A program made the position numbers and the translations under genes. The notes below the pieces were generated by a model. The model did not search any database. It was not told the DNA's origin and was given only the letters and a program-made list of their open reading frames with translations. Positions 27,204 through 36,354 of a DNA stretch of 64,000 nucleotides are shown here, piece by piece; the first letter of the stretch is position 1; each line of letters opens with the position of its first letter. The DNA is taken from contig JACJWI010000002.1 of assembly GCA_020637215.1 (NCBI GenBank), positions 372,001 to 436,000 on the forward strand. Direction: 5' to 3'. The stretch comes from Microthrixaceae bacterium (lineage in GTDB: Bacteria > Actinomycetota > Acidimicrobiia > Acidimicrobiales > Microtrichaceae).

Positions 27204-28334
27204 GTGTCCTCCCCCCAGCGTGAGTGGTTCGAGAAGAACTACTACGCGGTGCTCGGCGTGTCGGAGACGGCCGCCCAGAAGGACATCACCAAGGCCTACC
27301 GTCAGCTCGCCCGTCAGCTGCACCCCGACGCCAACCCCGACGACCCCGTCGCCGAGGAGCGCTTCAAGGAGGTCTCTGCCGCCTACGAGGTGGTCGGCGA
27401 CCCCGACAAGCGCGAGCAGTACGACGAGGTCCGCCGCATGGGCCCCGTCGGCGCCGGCTTCGGCGGTCCGGGTGGGTTCGGACCCGGTGGGGCCCGCTTC
27501 GAGGGCGCGGACCTGTCGGACCTGATCGGCAACCTGTTCAGCCGCGGCCGCCAGCGTGGCGGCGGCCCGCAGGCGGCGAGCACCGGACCCCGGCGCGGGT
27601 CCGACATCGAGGCCACCCTGACCATGACCTTCGACGACGCCGCCCGCGGCGCGACGACCACGGTCAACGTCGTGTCCGACATCCGCTGCCCCGACTGCTT
27701 CGGCAGCGGCGCCGCGGTCGGCACCGCTCCGTTGAGCTGCCCGGACTGCGGAGGGACCGGGGCGGTGGCCGAGGACCAGGGCTTCTTCTCGTTCAGCTCG
27801 CCGTGTCCCCGCTGCGGGGGTCGGGGTCGCATCATCGAACAGCCGTGCACCACGTGCTCGGGCCTGGGCTCGGTGCGGCGCCCACGTCAGGTCAAGGTCC
27901 GGATCCCCCAGGGCGTGCGGGACGGACAGCGGATCCGGGTCAAGGGCCGGGGTGGCGCGGGAGCCAACGGCGGTCCCGACGGAGACCTCTACGTCCGCGT
28001 CCAGGTCGAGCCCCACCCGCTCTACGGCCGCGACGGCGACAACCTGCTGCTTTCCGTGCCGGTCACGTACCCCGAGGCCGCGCTCGGAGCCGACGTCACC
28101 GTGCCCACCCTCGACGGCGACGCGGTGACGATCCGGGTCCCCGCCGGGACGCGCAGCGGTCGGACCTTCCGCGTCCGGGGCAAGGGCGTGGCCACCCCGA
28201 AGACCACCGGGGACCTGCTCGTCACCATCGAGATCGACGTGCCCACCGAGATCGGCGACGATGAACGGGTAGCGCTCGAGGCGTTGGCCGCCGCTCGGAC
28301 CGGTCCGTCACCCCGAGCCCACCTGGAGGTGTGA
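27204..28334 (+). CDS. dnaJ: Chaperone DnaJ (Hsp40)
   Basis: 376 residues. The J domain has the HPD triad in LHPDANPDD near residue 38. A Gly-rich segment precedes four zinc-binding CxxCxGxG-type repeats: CPDCFGSG, CPDCGGTG, CPRCGGRG and CTTCSGLG (about 152-220). Two C-terminal substrate-binding domains follow. It delivers clients to DnaK and stimulates ATP hydrolysis. It starts with GTG, and its stop overlaps the GTG of hspR. Confidence 0.96.
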   Translation: MSSPQREWFEKNYYAVLGVSETAAQKDITKAYRQLARQLHPDANPDDPVAEERFKEVSAAYEVVGDPDKREQYDEVRRMGPVGAGFGGPGGFGPGGARFEGADLSDLIGNLFSRGRQRGGGPQAASTGPRRGSDIEATLTMTFDDAARGATTTVNVVSDIRCPDCFGSGAAVGTAPLSCPDCGGTGAVAEDQGFFSFSSPCPRCGGRGRIIEQPCTTCSGLGSVRRPRQVKVRIPQGVRDGQRIRVKGRGGAGANGGPDGDLYVRVQVEPHPLYGRDGDNLLLSVPVTYPEAALGADVTVPTLDGDAVTIRVPAGTRSGRTFRVRGKGVATPKTTGDLLVTIEIDVPTEIGDDERVALEALAAARTGPSPRAHLEV

Positions 28335-28711
28335 CCGTGCCCGAGTTCCACCAGGCCGTCTACGTCATCTCGGTCGCCGCGGAGCTGGCGGGCGTGCATC
28401 CCCAGACCCTGCGCATCTACGAGCGCAAGGGCCTCGTCGACCCGGGTCGGACCCGGGGTGGCAGCCGCCGCTACAGCGAGGCCGACATCGCCCTGCTGCG
28501 GCGGATCCAGGAGCTGACCAACGACGGCCTCAACCTGGCCGGGGTCAAGCGCGTGCTCGAGCTCGAGGACCGCGTCGCGGAGCTCGAGGAGCGCAACCGG
28601 CAGCTGTCGGCTGAGATCGCGGAGCGGGTCGACGAGGTCCACCGCCAGTACCGCCGGGATCTGGTTCCGTTGCACCAGGCCGTGGTCCGCTACGAGCGCC
28701 CGCGCCGCTGA
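28331..28711 (+). CDS. hspR: Heat-shock repressor HspR (MerR family)
   Basis: 126 residues. The MerR helix-turn-helix is visible in VISVAAELAGVHPQTLRIYERKGL (landmarks AGVHPQTLR and YERKGLV), followed by GGSRRYSEADIALL. A coiled-coil dimerisation helix comes next (about 75-110). HspR represses the dnaK operon and clpB in actinobacteria, with DnaK as co-repressor. Both promoters are in this window and share an ACACTCAA sequence. It is the last gene of the dnaK operon, giving autoregulation. Confidence 0.93.
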   Translation: MTVPEFHQAVYVISVAAELAGVHPQTLRIYERKGLVDPGRTRGGSRRYSEADIALLRRIQELTNDGLNLAGVKRVLELEDRVAELEERNRQLSAEIAERVDEVHRQYRRDLVPLHQAVVRYERPRR

Positions 28712-28739
28712 GCCGGTTTCCGCTCGGCCGTCGCCCCGA

Positions 28740-28745
28740 TAGCGT
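28740..28745 (+). promoter_or_regulatory. Predicted -10 element, leaderless promoter
   Basis: TAGCGT lies 8 nt before the GTG at 28754. It overlaps a TTG that would otherwise be a possible start, which favours the GTG. Confidence 0.5.
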
Positions 28746-28753
28746 TGAGCGCC

Positions 28754-29941
28754 GTGTCGCGCCCTCTCCGTCCCGCGCCCGGCCGGGCCCGAGCCTTGCG
28801 TTCGACGCTCCCGGGACCGGCCGCGTCCCGACCGGCGGCCCGCCTCGGGGCGACGGTCGGCGCGATCGCGACGGCGCTGGCCCTGGTCGCCGTGGGGGCG
28901 CTGGCCTTTCCGGCGGTCGCCGGTGCTCAGGCCCGTCACGTCGTCGTCGTCTCCGACAGCATCTTCCTGGGGGCGAAGTCCCCGTTCGGTGCCCGCATGC
29001 AGACAGCCGGCTGGACGGTCGACTTCGACGGAGCGGTCAGCCGGTCGACGCTGGCCGGAGCGGATGCCGTGCGCTCCCGGCGGGCCACCATCACCGACTC
29101 CCTCGTCATCAGCCTGGGTGCCAACGACTCGGGCAACACGAGCACGTTCCGAAGTCGGGTCGACGCCGTCATGGCCGCCGCCGACGGCGTCCCGAACGTC
29201 TACTGGCTGACCATCCGCGAGGTGCGGCCGTACTACGCGCCGGCCAACCAGGTCCTGCGCGACGCGGCCACCCGGTACCCGAACCTGCACGTCGTGGACT
29301 GGAACGCGGCCAGCGCCGGTCGTGACGGCCTGACCTCAGGCGACGGTCTGCACCTGACGCCGGCCGGTGCGGGTGAGATCGCAGCGCTGGTCGGCACCGC
29401 GGTGACCGACGGTTCGGTGCCGGTCCCGGCCGCAGCACCGCCGCCTCCGCCACCCGAACCGGTGGCCCAGTCGGTGCCGGTCGACCCGCCGGTCGTGGAT
29501 CCTGCCATCGCCGCTGTCGGTGCGCCGACTGCGGCCGGTGACGTCCAGGCATCGGTCCCGGTCGAGGCTAGGGGAGAGGTTCCGGCGTTCGATCGATCCG
29601 ACCTGGTGCGCGTCTCCGAGCCGATCGCCGTCGGAGGTCGGCCGGCTCGACCGGCCACGTCCGGTCCGGGTTCCGGGCCCGCCGTCGTGGTGGTCGCCGT
29701 CATGGCTCTCGTCGCGTCGGTCGTGATCCTCTTGCGCCGTTCGCCGTGGATGCCGTTCGTGCTGCGGGCGCCGTCGATCGCCGTTCGCCGCTCGCCGGTG
29801 ACCCGAGCCGAGCTCCGTGCCGCCCGCATCGCCGGGTCCATGGACCGGCACCCGTCGGTGGCGTCGGTCCCGCCGGTGCCCGACGAGTCACCCGCCGATC
29901 CGGGGGCGAGGATCGTCTCAGGATCCAGTTCGCAGAGTTGA
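28754..29941 (+). CDS. Secreted SGNH/GDSL-type hydrolase with C-terminal membrane anchor
   Basis: 395 residues. A basic N-terminus and a hydrophobic segment ending AVAGAQA near residue 56 form a signal peptide or anchor. The SGNH hydrolase blocks follow: VVVSDSIFLG (block I Ser), SLGANDSGN (block III, Gly and Asn) and DGLHLTPAG (block V Asp and His). A proline-rich linker leads to a single membrane helix near 310 (VVVVAVMALVASVVILL, landmark VMALVASVV) and a basic cytoplasmic tail. It likely removes acyl or acetyl groups from a cell-envelope substrate; the true substrate is unknown. Confidence 0.8.
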   Translation: MSRPLRPAPGRARALRSTLPGPAASRPAARLGATVGAIATALALVAVGALAFPAVAGAQARHVVVVSDSIFLGAKSPFGARMQTAGWTVDFDGAVSRSTLAGADAVRSRRATITDSLVISLGANDSGNTSTFRSRVDAVMAAADGVPNVYWLTIREVRPYYAPANQVLRDAATRYPNLHVVDWNAASAGRDGLTSGDGLHLTPAGAGEIAALVGTAVTDGSVPVPAAAPPPPPPEPVAQSVPVDPPVVDPAIAAVGAPTAAGDVQASVPVEARGEVPAFDRSDLVRVSEPIAVGGRPARPATSGPGSGPAVVVVAVMALVASVVILLRRSPWMPFVLRAPSIAVRRSPVTRAELRAARIAGSMDRHPSVASVPPVPDESPADPGARIVSGSSSQS

Positions 29942-29979
29942 GTGTATCACTAGCAACTTTGTTGACTTGTTGGTAAGCT
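29936..29979 (+). promoter_or_regulatory. clpB promoter: inverted ACACTCAA box and extended -10
   Basis: AGTTGAGTGT (29936-29945) is the reverse complement of ACACTCAACT, matching the dnaK box. TAAGCT (29974-29979), preceded by TTGG, forms an extended -10 like that of dnaK (TTGGTAWGCT in both). Six nucleotides separate it from the ATG at 29986, implying a leaderless mRNA. Confidence 0.5.
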
Positions 29980-29985
29980 GCCGTC

Positions 29986-32508
29986 ATGGCGCTCGACCCG
30001 AACACCTGGACCCACAAGACGCAGGAGGCCGTGAACGCGGCCCTGACCTCGGCCCGCGAGCACAGCAACCCCGAGGCCACCCCCGATCACCTGCTGGCGG
30101 CGCTGCTGCGCCAGGACGACGGCGTCGTCCTGCCGGTCGTGCGCAAGCTGGGCATCGAACCGCTGACCCTGCGCAACGCGGCCGACGAGGCGGTCGCTGC
30201 CCTCCCCACCGCCTACGGCACCGACACGCGACCCAGCCGTGAGCTGGTGGCCCTGTTCGACGCGGCCGACGGCGAACGCCGCGATCTGACCGACGAGTAC
30301 CTGTCGACCGAGCACCTGCTCCTCGCCCTGTTCGAGGCCGACCAGAAGCGGGCCGTCGCCGACCGTCGCTTCGGCGAGCTCGCCCGGGAGCAGCTGCTGT
30401 CGGCGCTCGCCGAGGTGCGCGGCAGCCGTCGGGTGACGTCGCAGAACCCCGAGGACACACTCGAGGCGCTCGAGAAGTTCGGGCGCGACCTCACCGAGGC
30501 CGCGGCGGCCGGACGGCTCGACCCCGTGATCGGCCGCGACGAGGAGATCCGGCGGGTCATCCAGGTCCTGTCGCGGCGGACCAAGAACAACCCCGTCCTC
30601 ATCGGCGAGCCCGGAGTCGGCAAGACAGCGGTGGTCGAGGGCCTCGCCCAGCGCATCGTCGCCGGCGACGTGCCGGAGTCGCTGATGGGCAAGCGGGTCA
30701 TCTCGCTCGACATGTCCTCGATGGTCGCCGGCGCCAAGTTCCGCGGCGACTTCGAGGAGAGGCTCCAGGCCGTCCTCAACGAGATCAAGGACTCCGACGG
30801 GCAGATCATCACCTTCATCGACGAGATGCACACCGTCGTCGGCGCCGGCGCCACCGGCGAGGGTGCCATGGACGCCGGCAACATGCTCAAGCCGATGCTC
30901 GCCCGCGGCGAGCTGCGCATGGTCGGCGCCACGACCCTCGACGAGTTCCGCAAGTACATCGAGAAGGACCCGGCGCTCGAGCGCCGCTTCCAGCAGGTGT
31001 TCGTCGGCGAGCCGTCGGTCGAGTCGACCATCGCCATCCTGCGCGGCCTGAAGGAGCGCTACGAGGTCCACCACGGCGTCGACGTCGAGGACCCCGCCCT
31101 GGTCGCCGCCGCGGTCCTCTCGGACCGGTACCTCACCGGGCGGTTCCTGCCCGACAAGGCCATCGACCTCGTCGACGAGGCCGCCGCGAGCCTCAGCATC
31201 GAGATCGGGTCGGTCCCGACCGAGATCGACGTGGTCAAGCGGCGCATCGACGGGCTCGAGATCGAGCGCGTCGCTCTCGAGAAGGCCACCGATGCCGGCT
31301 CGGTCGAGCGCCTCGCCGCGCTCGACGCCGAGCTCGCCAACCTCCGTGAGAGCTTCGACGGGCTCAACGCCCGCTGGCAGGCCGAGAAGGACCAGGCCGA
31401 CGCCATCTCCGAGATCGCCGAACGGGTCGAGGCGCTCAAGGTCGAGGCCGAGCGCGCCGAGCGCGACGGCGACTTCACCCGGGCCTCCGAGATCACCTAC
31501 GGCCACATGCCGGTGCTCGAGCGCGAGCTCGACGCCGCCAACGCCGCTCTGGCCGAGCTCCAGGGCGACTCGCCCATGCTCAAGCGCACCGTCGACGAGC
31601 AGGACATCGCCGAGGTCGTCGCCCGCTGGACCGGGGTGCCCGTCGCCCGCCTGATGGAAGGCGAGATGTCCAAGCTCGTCCGCCTCGAGGACGTGCTGCA
31701 CGAGCGGGTCATCGGCCAGGACGACGCCGTGTCGGCCGTGTCCAACGCCATCCGTCGCAGCCGCGCCGGCCTGTCGGACCCGCACCGTCCGATCGGCAGC
31801 TTCCTGTTCCTCGGGCCGACCGGCGTCGGCAAGACCGAGCTCGCCCGCAGCCTGGCTGACTTCCTGTTCGACGACGAGCGGGCGATGGTCCGCATCGACA
31901 TGAGCGAGTACATGGAGAAGCACTCGGTCAGCCGCCTCATCGGAGCGCCTCCCGGCTACGTCGGCTACGACGAGGGCGGCCAGCTCACCGAGGCCGTGCG
32001 CCGGCGTCCGTACGCCGTCGTGCTGCTCGACGAGGTCGAGAAGGCTCACCCCGACGTGTTCAACGTGCTGCTGCAGCTGCTCGACGACGGCCGGCTCACC
32101 GACGGTCAGGGCCGCACGGTCGACTTCACCAACGTCGTGCTGATCATGACCTCGAACCTGCCCGGTGACCCGCGGGACTTCTTCCGCCCCGAGTTCATCA
32201 ACCGGGTCGACGAGATGGTCCGGTTCCGGGCTCTGGAGCCCGGCGACCTGGCCGCCATCGTCACGATCCAGCTCGACCACCTCCGTGGCCGCCTCGCCGA
32301 GCGCCGCATCGACCTGGTCGTCACCGACGACGCCCTGGCCAAGCTCGCCCACGACGGCTACGACGCCGCCTTCGGGGCCCGTCCGCTGAAGCGGCTGATC
32401 CAGCAGCAGGTCGGCGACCGGCTGGCGATGGCGATCCTCGAGGGCAAGCTCGCCGAGGGCGACACCGTCACCGTCGGCGTGGCCGACGGCGAGTTCGTCC
32501 TGGCCTGA
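29986..32508 (+). CDS. clpB: Chaperone disaggregase ClpB
   Basis: 840 residues. The double N-terminal Clp repeat occupies about 1-150. AAA-1 has Walker A GEPGVGKT near 207 and the downstream ITFIDEMHTV. The coiled-coil M domain spans about 400-510. AAA-2 has Walker A GPTGVGKT near 610 and VLLDEVEKAHPDV. ClpB threads aggregated proteins with the DnaK system. In AAA-2, MTSNLPGDPRDFFRPEFINRVD is shorter than usual: the segment that normally links MTSN to the FRPEF motif is largely missing. This could explain the slightly short length. HspR control is likely. Confidence 0.96.
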   Translation: MALDPNTWTHKTQEAVNAALTSAREHSNPEATPDHLLAALLRQDDGVVLPVVRKLGIEPLTLRNAADEAVAALPTAYGTDTRPSRELVALFDAADGERRDLTDEYLSTEHLLLALFEADQKRAVADRRFGELAREQLLSALAEVRGSRRVTSQNPEDTLEALEKFGRDLTEAAAAGRLDPVIGRDEEIRRVIQVLSRRTKNNPVLIGEPGVGKTAVVEGLAQRIVAGDVPESLMGKRVISLDMSSMVAGAKFRGDFEERLQAVLNEIKDSDGQIITFIDEMHTVVGAGATGEGAMDAGNMLKPMLARGELRMVGATTLDEFRKYIEKDPALERRFQQVFVGEPSVESTIAILRGLKERYEVHHGVDVEDPALVAAAVLSDRYLTGRFLPDKAIDLVDEAAASLSIEIGSVPTEIDVVKRRIDGLEIERVALEKATDAGSVERLAALDAELANLRESFDGLNARWQAEKDQADAISEIAERVEALKVEAERAERDGDFTRASEITYGHMPVLERELDAANAALAELQGDSPMLKRTVDEQDIAEVVARWTGVPVARLMEGEMSKLVRLEDVLHERVIGQDDAVSAVSNAIRRSRAGLSDPHRPIGSFLFLGPTGVGKTELARSLADFLFDDERAMVRIDMSEYMEKHSVSRLIGAPPGYVGYDEGGQLTEAVRRRPYAVVLLDEVEKAHPDVFNVLLQLLDDGRLTDGQGRTVDFTNVVLIMTSNLPGDPRDFFRPEFINRVDEMVRFRALEPGDLAAIVTIQLDHLRGRLAERRIDLVVTDDALAKLAHDGYDAAFGARPLKRLIQQQVGDRLAMAILEGKLAEGDTVTVGVADGEFVLA

Positions 32509-32567
32509 CCGGAACCGGACCGCCTCCGGTTGCCTCGGCGGCTGCCGTCCGATAGACCCGCGCCGAT

Positions 32568-33776
32568 GTGGGCGGCGCGGGGGGCGGCGTGAGCGAACTC
32601 ACCGGATCGGTCGGCGGATCGGAGCGGGTCCCGCGCGTCCCGATGGGGACGCTGGTGCGCATCGGTGTGCTGCTCACCCTCGTCGTGGTGGTGATCGGCT
32701 CGCTGAACTTCGCCCGCTACGACTGGACCGGGCTGCCCCTCAACCGGGCTCCGATGACCGCCACCAAGGACGTCAGCTCACGCTGCGTCGAGCACATCGG
32801 GCCCTACACCACCGAGTCGGGACGCGTCGTGGCGCCGGTGGTCGTCGACGAGCAGCAGTACATGAACCTGGTCGAGCTCTACCGGGGGGTGCCCCGGGAG
32901 GACCTGCAGCTCACGTGCCTCTACGACCCGTTCACGTTCAGATCCGGGACGTCGTGGATCGCGCACCTACTGCCCTTCGAGGAGGGGCTGTCGCTCGGAA
33001 TCACCAACACGGTCATGACCCTGCTGGGGCTGTGGCTCGTGCTGCTGGCCCTTCGCGCTCAGGGCCTCGACGCCCGCGTCGTGCTGGCTGCCGGGTCGGT
33101 CTACGCCGTGAGCTGGAACGTGTTCTTCTTCGGCACCGGCGTGCTCGTCGACTCCTCGGTGGTTGCCGCCATCGCGCTCTGCTGGTGGCTCCTGTCGACG
33201 CGTCGCCCGTGGTTGGTGTGGCCGGTGCTGCTCCTCGGCTACCCGCTCAAGGAGACCGTCGGCATCGTGCTCCCGGCGATGGCGGTCTGGGCCTGGGTCG
33301 AGCACCGCGAGGGTCGACGATCGACCGCCGCGGCGGCGGGACCCGTCATCGCCGCCGCCGTCGCGTTCGTCGTCGGGGTCGCAGCGTGGCGGGGGATCCT
33401 TCCCGCGCCCGACGCCGCCTGGCCGGTGAAGCCGAACCTGCAGAACACGCTGCACAACATCGGTGACGTGGTCAGCCTGGGGTCGTTCGCCGTCGGCGCC
33501 GGTCCGTTCCTCGTCCTCGGGTTCCTCGCCTACCGCCGCGAGGCCCGGCGCTCCGGCTGGGTCCGGGCCGCGGTCGACCCCGCGGTGATCGGAGTGCTCA
33601 CCGCGCTGGGGATCTGCTTCTGGTCGGCGATCACCGTCGACCTCACCCCCCGCCTGTTCTGGATCGGCACGCCGTTCGCGGCGACCCTCGTCGCCCGCTG
33701 GTTCTCCGAAGGTCGACCGCGGGAGTGGATCGACGGACTGAAGTTGCCCGCGTCGCTCATCACGTCGGACCGATGA
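32568..33776 (+). CDS. Polytopic membrane protein of unknown function
   Basis: 402 residues from GTG 32568, which lies 9 nt after a TAGACC element; a GTG at 32589 is an alternative. One N-terminal membrane helix is followed by an exposed domain with two cysteines (SSRCVEH, LTCLYDP) and then about eight helices. The overall shape, with an extracytoplasmic loop after helix 1 and short loops after, resembles GT-C type or oligosaccharide-related membrane proteins, but no motif confirms this. It precedes the acyltransferase gene by 72 bp, and the two may act on the same surface glycan. Confidence 0.7.
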   Translation: MGGAGGGVSELTGSVGGSERVPRVPMGTLVRIGVLLTLVVVVIGSLNFARYDWTGLPLNRAPMTATKDVSSRCVEHIGPYTTESGRVVAPVVVDEQQYMNLVELYRGVPREDLQLTCLYDPFTFRSGTSWIAHLLPFEEGLSLGITNTVMTLLGLWLVLLALRAQGLDARVVLAAGSVYAVSWNVFFFGTGVLVDSSVVAAIALCWWLLSTRRPWLVWPVLLLGYPLKETVGIVLPAMAVWAWVEHREGRRSTAAAAGPVIAAAVAFVVGVAAWRGILPAPDAAWPVKPNLQNTLHNIGDVVSLGSFAVGAGPFLVLGFLAYRREARRSGWVRAAVDPAVIGVLTALGICFWSAITVDLTPRLFWIGTPFAATLVARWFSEGRPREWIDGLKLPASLITSDR

Positions 33777-33848
33777 GCAGCTCACGCCCCAGGCTCGTCG
33801 CGCTCGCGTTCGCATGCCTCCGGCCGGCACCGGAGCGACGGAGCACCG

Positions 33849-34940
33849 GTGCCTGAGGCGGTCACCGCCGATGGGGGCGCGGTCGAGCGGGTCAGCACCC
33901 TCGACGGCGTCCGCGGACTGGCGGTGACGATGGTGCTGCTCTACCACGCCGGTCAGCCGGCGCTCGGCGGCCTCCTGCTGCAGAGCGGGGTGGACCTGTT
34001 CTTCGTCCTGTCGGGCTTCCTGATCACCACGATCCTGCTGCGGACGCGCGACCGCTCCGATTACTTCCGGCTCTTCTACGGGCGGCGGGCGGTCCGGATC
34101 TTCCCGCTCTACTACCTGGTCCTCGCGGTGTTCGTGGTCGCCGCGTCGATCATGGTCCGCTACGGCGTCCAGAACGACCTCGGCTTCCCGGAGGCCCAAC
34201 AGCTCGTCGACAACCAGTGGTGGGGGTGGCTGTACCAGATCAACAACCTGGAGGCCTTCTACGGCGAGCAGGCCTTCGCCGGGCTCGCCCACCTGTGGTC
34301 GCTCGCGATCGAGGAGCAGTTCTACCTGCTGTGGCCGCTGCTCGTGCTGCGAGCGCGCCGCCGGCTGCTCCTGCGGATCAGCATCGCCATCGCGGTCGGC
34401 AGCCTGGTGCTGCGGGCGGTCGGCTACGTGACGATCAGCGAGGACTTCGCCTACTACTTCACGTTCTGCCGGTTCGACGGCCTCGCCCTCGGTGCCGCCG
34501 GGGCGGTCATCGTGAGCTCGCCCGAGCTCACCGCTCGCTGGCGTCCGGCCATCGCGTGGATGGGTCAGCGCTGGTGGATCCTGCTGCTCCTCATCCTGAT
34601 GCCCCTGTCGGTCGCCCTCTGCGGTGGCTTCACGGTGCTGGCGGTGGCCTATCTCGGCTTCGTGCTGGCCGCCCGCGAGGGACTCCTGACCCCGAGGGTG
34701 ACCGGCTGGCTCCACGGCCGCTTCCTGGGGCAGATGGGCAAGTACTCGTACGCGATCTACGTCTTCTCGGTTCCGATCGCCCAGAACGTGGAGCGGGTGA
34801 CCCCGACGAACGTGCAGCTGTTCGACATGGTGTTCCACATCGCCGTCGTCGGCGCCGCCAGCTACGGGCTCGCACGCCTCAGCTGGGTGCTGTGGGAGCA
34901 GCCGTGGCTCCGTCTCAAGCACCGGATGGCGTACACCTGA
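33849..34940 (+). CDS. Membrane acyltransferase, family 3 (OafA-like)
   Basis: 363 residues with about ten membrane helices. The N-terminal block STLDGVRGLAVTMVLLYHAG (landmarks LDGVRGLAV and YHAG) carries the catalytic His. FFVLSGFLITTILL and RRAVRIFPLYYLVL follow, and LWSLAIEEQFYLLWPLLV (landmark SLAIEEQFYL) is typical. These enzymes transfer acetyl or other acyl groups to cell-surface sugars. The preceding membrane gene and the glycosyltransferase at 23467 are the only other surface-glycan candidates in the window. Confidence 0.9.
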   Translation: MPEAVTADGGAVERVSTLDGVRGLAVTMVLLYHAGQPALGGLLLQSGVDLFFVLSGFLITTILLRTRDRSDYFRLFYGRRAVRIFPLYYLVLAVFVVAASIMVRYGVQNDLGFPEAQQLVDNQWWGWLYQINNLEAFYGEQAFAGLAHLWSLAIEEQFYLLWPLLVLRARRRLLLRISIAIAVGSLVLRAVGYVTISEDFAYYFTFCRFDGLALGAAGAVIVSSPELTARWRPAIAWMGQRWWILLLLILMPLSVALCGGFTVLAVAYLGFVLAAREGLLTPRVTGWLHGRFLGQMGKYSYAIYVFSVPIAQNVERVTPTNVQLFDMVFHIAVVGAASYGLARLSWVLWEQPWLRLKHRMAYT

Positions 34941-34977
34941 CGCGGATTCCCGTTCGGGTCCGGATCGGTCCGACGAG

Positions 34978-34983
34978 TAGTCT
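34978..34983 (+). promoter_or_regulatory. Predicted -10 element of purA
   Basis: TAGTCT stands 27 nt before the GTG of purA, and a strong ribosome site GAGGAGAG follows at about 34998. purA therefore appears to have a conventional leader, unlike most other promoters here. Confidence 0.4.
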
Positions 34984-35010
34984 CTGACGTCCCCTACCGA
35001 GGAGAGAGCA

Positions 35011-36291
35011 GTGCCGGCGACCGTCGTGGTGGGCACACAGTGGGGTGACGAGGGCAAGGGCAAGCTGACCGACCTCGTCGCCAAGGAGATGAACTCCGTC
35101 GTCCGCTACCAGGGCGGCCACAACGCCGGCCACACGCTGGTGGTCGACGGCGAGTCCTTCGCCCTCCAGCTGATCCCGTCGGGGGTCCTCTACGACCACA
35201 TCACCCCGATCATCGGCAACGGCGTGGTCGTCGACCCGGTCGTCATGCTCAGCGAGGTCGACGCCCTCGAGTCCCGCGGCGTCGACTGCTCGCGCCTGCG
35301 GGTGTCCGGCAACGCGCACCTCATCCTTCCGTACCACCAGGAGCTCGACCGGCTGATCGAGCGCCACCTCGGCAAGAACAAGCTCGGCACCACCAAGCGG
35401 GGCATCGGCCCGACCTACGCCGACAAGGCGTCTCGGGTCGGGTTGCGGGTCCAGGACCTGCTCGACGCCGACATCTTCCGCGAGAAGCTCGACGCGGTGC
35501 TCGCCGAGAAGAACCTGGTGCTGGCCAAGATCTACAACCGACTCGGCTTCGACCCGGCCGAGCTGGCCGACCGCTACCTGACCGAGGTCGCGCCGCGGGT
35601 CGCCCCGTACGTGGCCGACACCGTGTCGCTGGTGCACGAGTCGTTGGAGCGCGGCGAGCACGTCCTGTTCGAGGGCGCCCAGGCCACGTTCCTCGACCTC
35701 GACCACGGCACGTACCCGTTCGTCACCTCGTCGAACCCGATCGCGGGCGGGGCGTGCGTCGGCGCCGGGGTCGGCCCGCGCCACATCGACCGGGTCATCG
35801 GCATCGCCAAGGCGTATGTGACCCGCGTCGGGTCCGGCCCGATGCCGACTGAGCTGTTCGACGAGACCGGTGACCGCATCGTCGACCTCGGCCACGAGTA
35901 CGGCGTCAACACCAAGCGTCGTCGCCGCCCCGGCTGGTTCGACGCGGTGATGCTGCGCCACGCGGTGCGGCTCAACTCGCTGTCCGAGGTCGCGATCACC
36001 AAGCTCGACATCTTCGACACGTTCGAGACCATCAAGGTCTGCGTCGCGTACGAGGTCGACGGCGTCCGCCACGACCACCTGCCGTACCACCAGTCCGACC
36101 TCCACGCCGCCACGCCGGTCTACGAGGAGCTGCCCGGCTGGCAACAGGACCTGACCGGGGTCCGTGAGCGCCACGACCTGCCGGCCAACGCCGTCAGCTA
36201 CCTGGAGTTCCTGCAGGATCAGATCGGCGTGCCCATCGGCGTGGTCGGCACCGGTCCGGGGCGCGACCAGCACGTCATCTTCTCCGGATGA
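35011..36291 (+). CDS. purA: Adenylosuccinate synthetase
   Basis: 426 residues. The N-terminus has VVVGTQWGDEGKGKLTD with the GTP-binding loop, YQGGHNAGHT follows, and the IMP-binding TTKRGIGPTYADK and FEGAQATFLDLDHGTYP (landmark GAQATFLDLDHGT) are standard. The C-terminal GTGPGRDQ closes the GTP site. It makes adenylosuccinate from IMP, Asp and GTP, the first AMP-specific step; PurB encoded at 40809 completes it. It is the first gene of the purine region. Confidence 0.97.
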   Translation: MPATVVVGTQWGDEGKGKLTDLVAKEMNSVVRYQGGHNAGHTLVVDGESFALQLIPSGVLYDHITPIIGNGVVVDPVVMLSEVDALESRGVDCSRLRVSGNAHLILPYHQELDRLIERHLGKNKLGTTKRGIGPTYADKASRVGLRVQDLLDADIFREKLDAVLAEKNLVLAKIYNRLGFDPAELADRYLTEVAPRVAPYVADTVSLVHESLERGEHVLFEGAQATFLDLDHGTYPFVTSSNPIAGGACVGAGVGPRHIDRVIGIAKAYVTRVGSGPMPTELFDETGDRIVDLGHEYGVNTKRRRRPGWFDAVMLRHAVRLNSLSEVAITKLDIFDTFETIKVCVAYEVDGVRHDHLPYHQSDLHAATPVYEELPGWQQDLTGVRERHDLPANAVSYLEFLQDQIGVPIGVVGTGPGRDQHVIFSG

Positions 36292-36354
36292 GTTCCCGAC
36301 CCCGGACGACCTGCTTTCTCCGGCCCGGCGCGCGTCCCGAGGGGGGACCCTCGG

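Noticed and set aside
29950..32352. Minus-strand open frame of 800 codons
   Set aside because: Antisense to clpB with typical shadow composition.
34941..35010. Purine riboswitch before purA
   Set aside because: The 70-bp gap holds only a -10-like sequence and a ribosome site, too short and without the conserved aptamer core.
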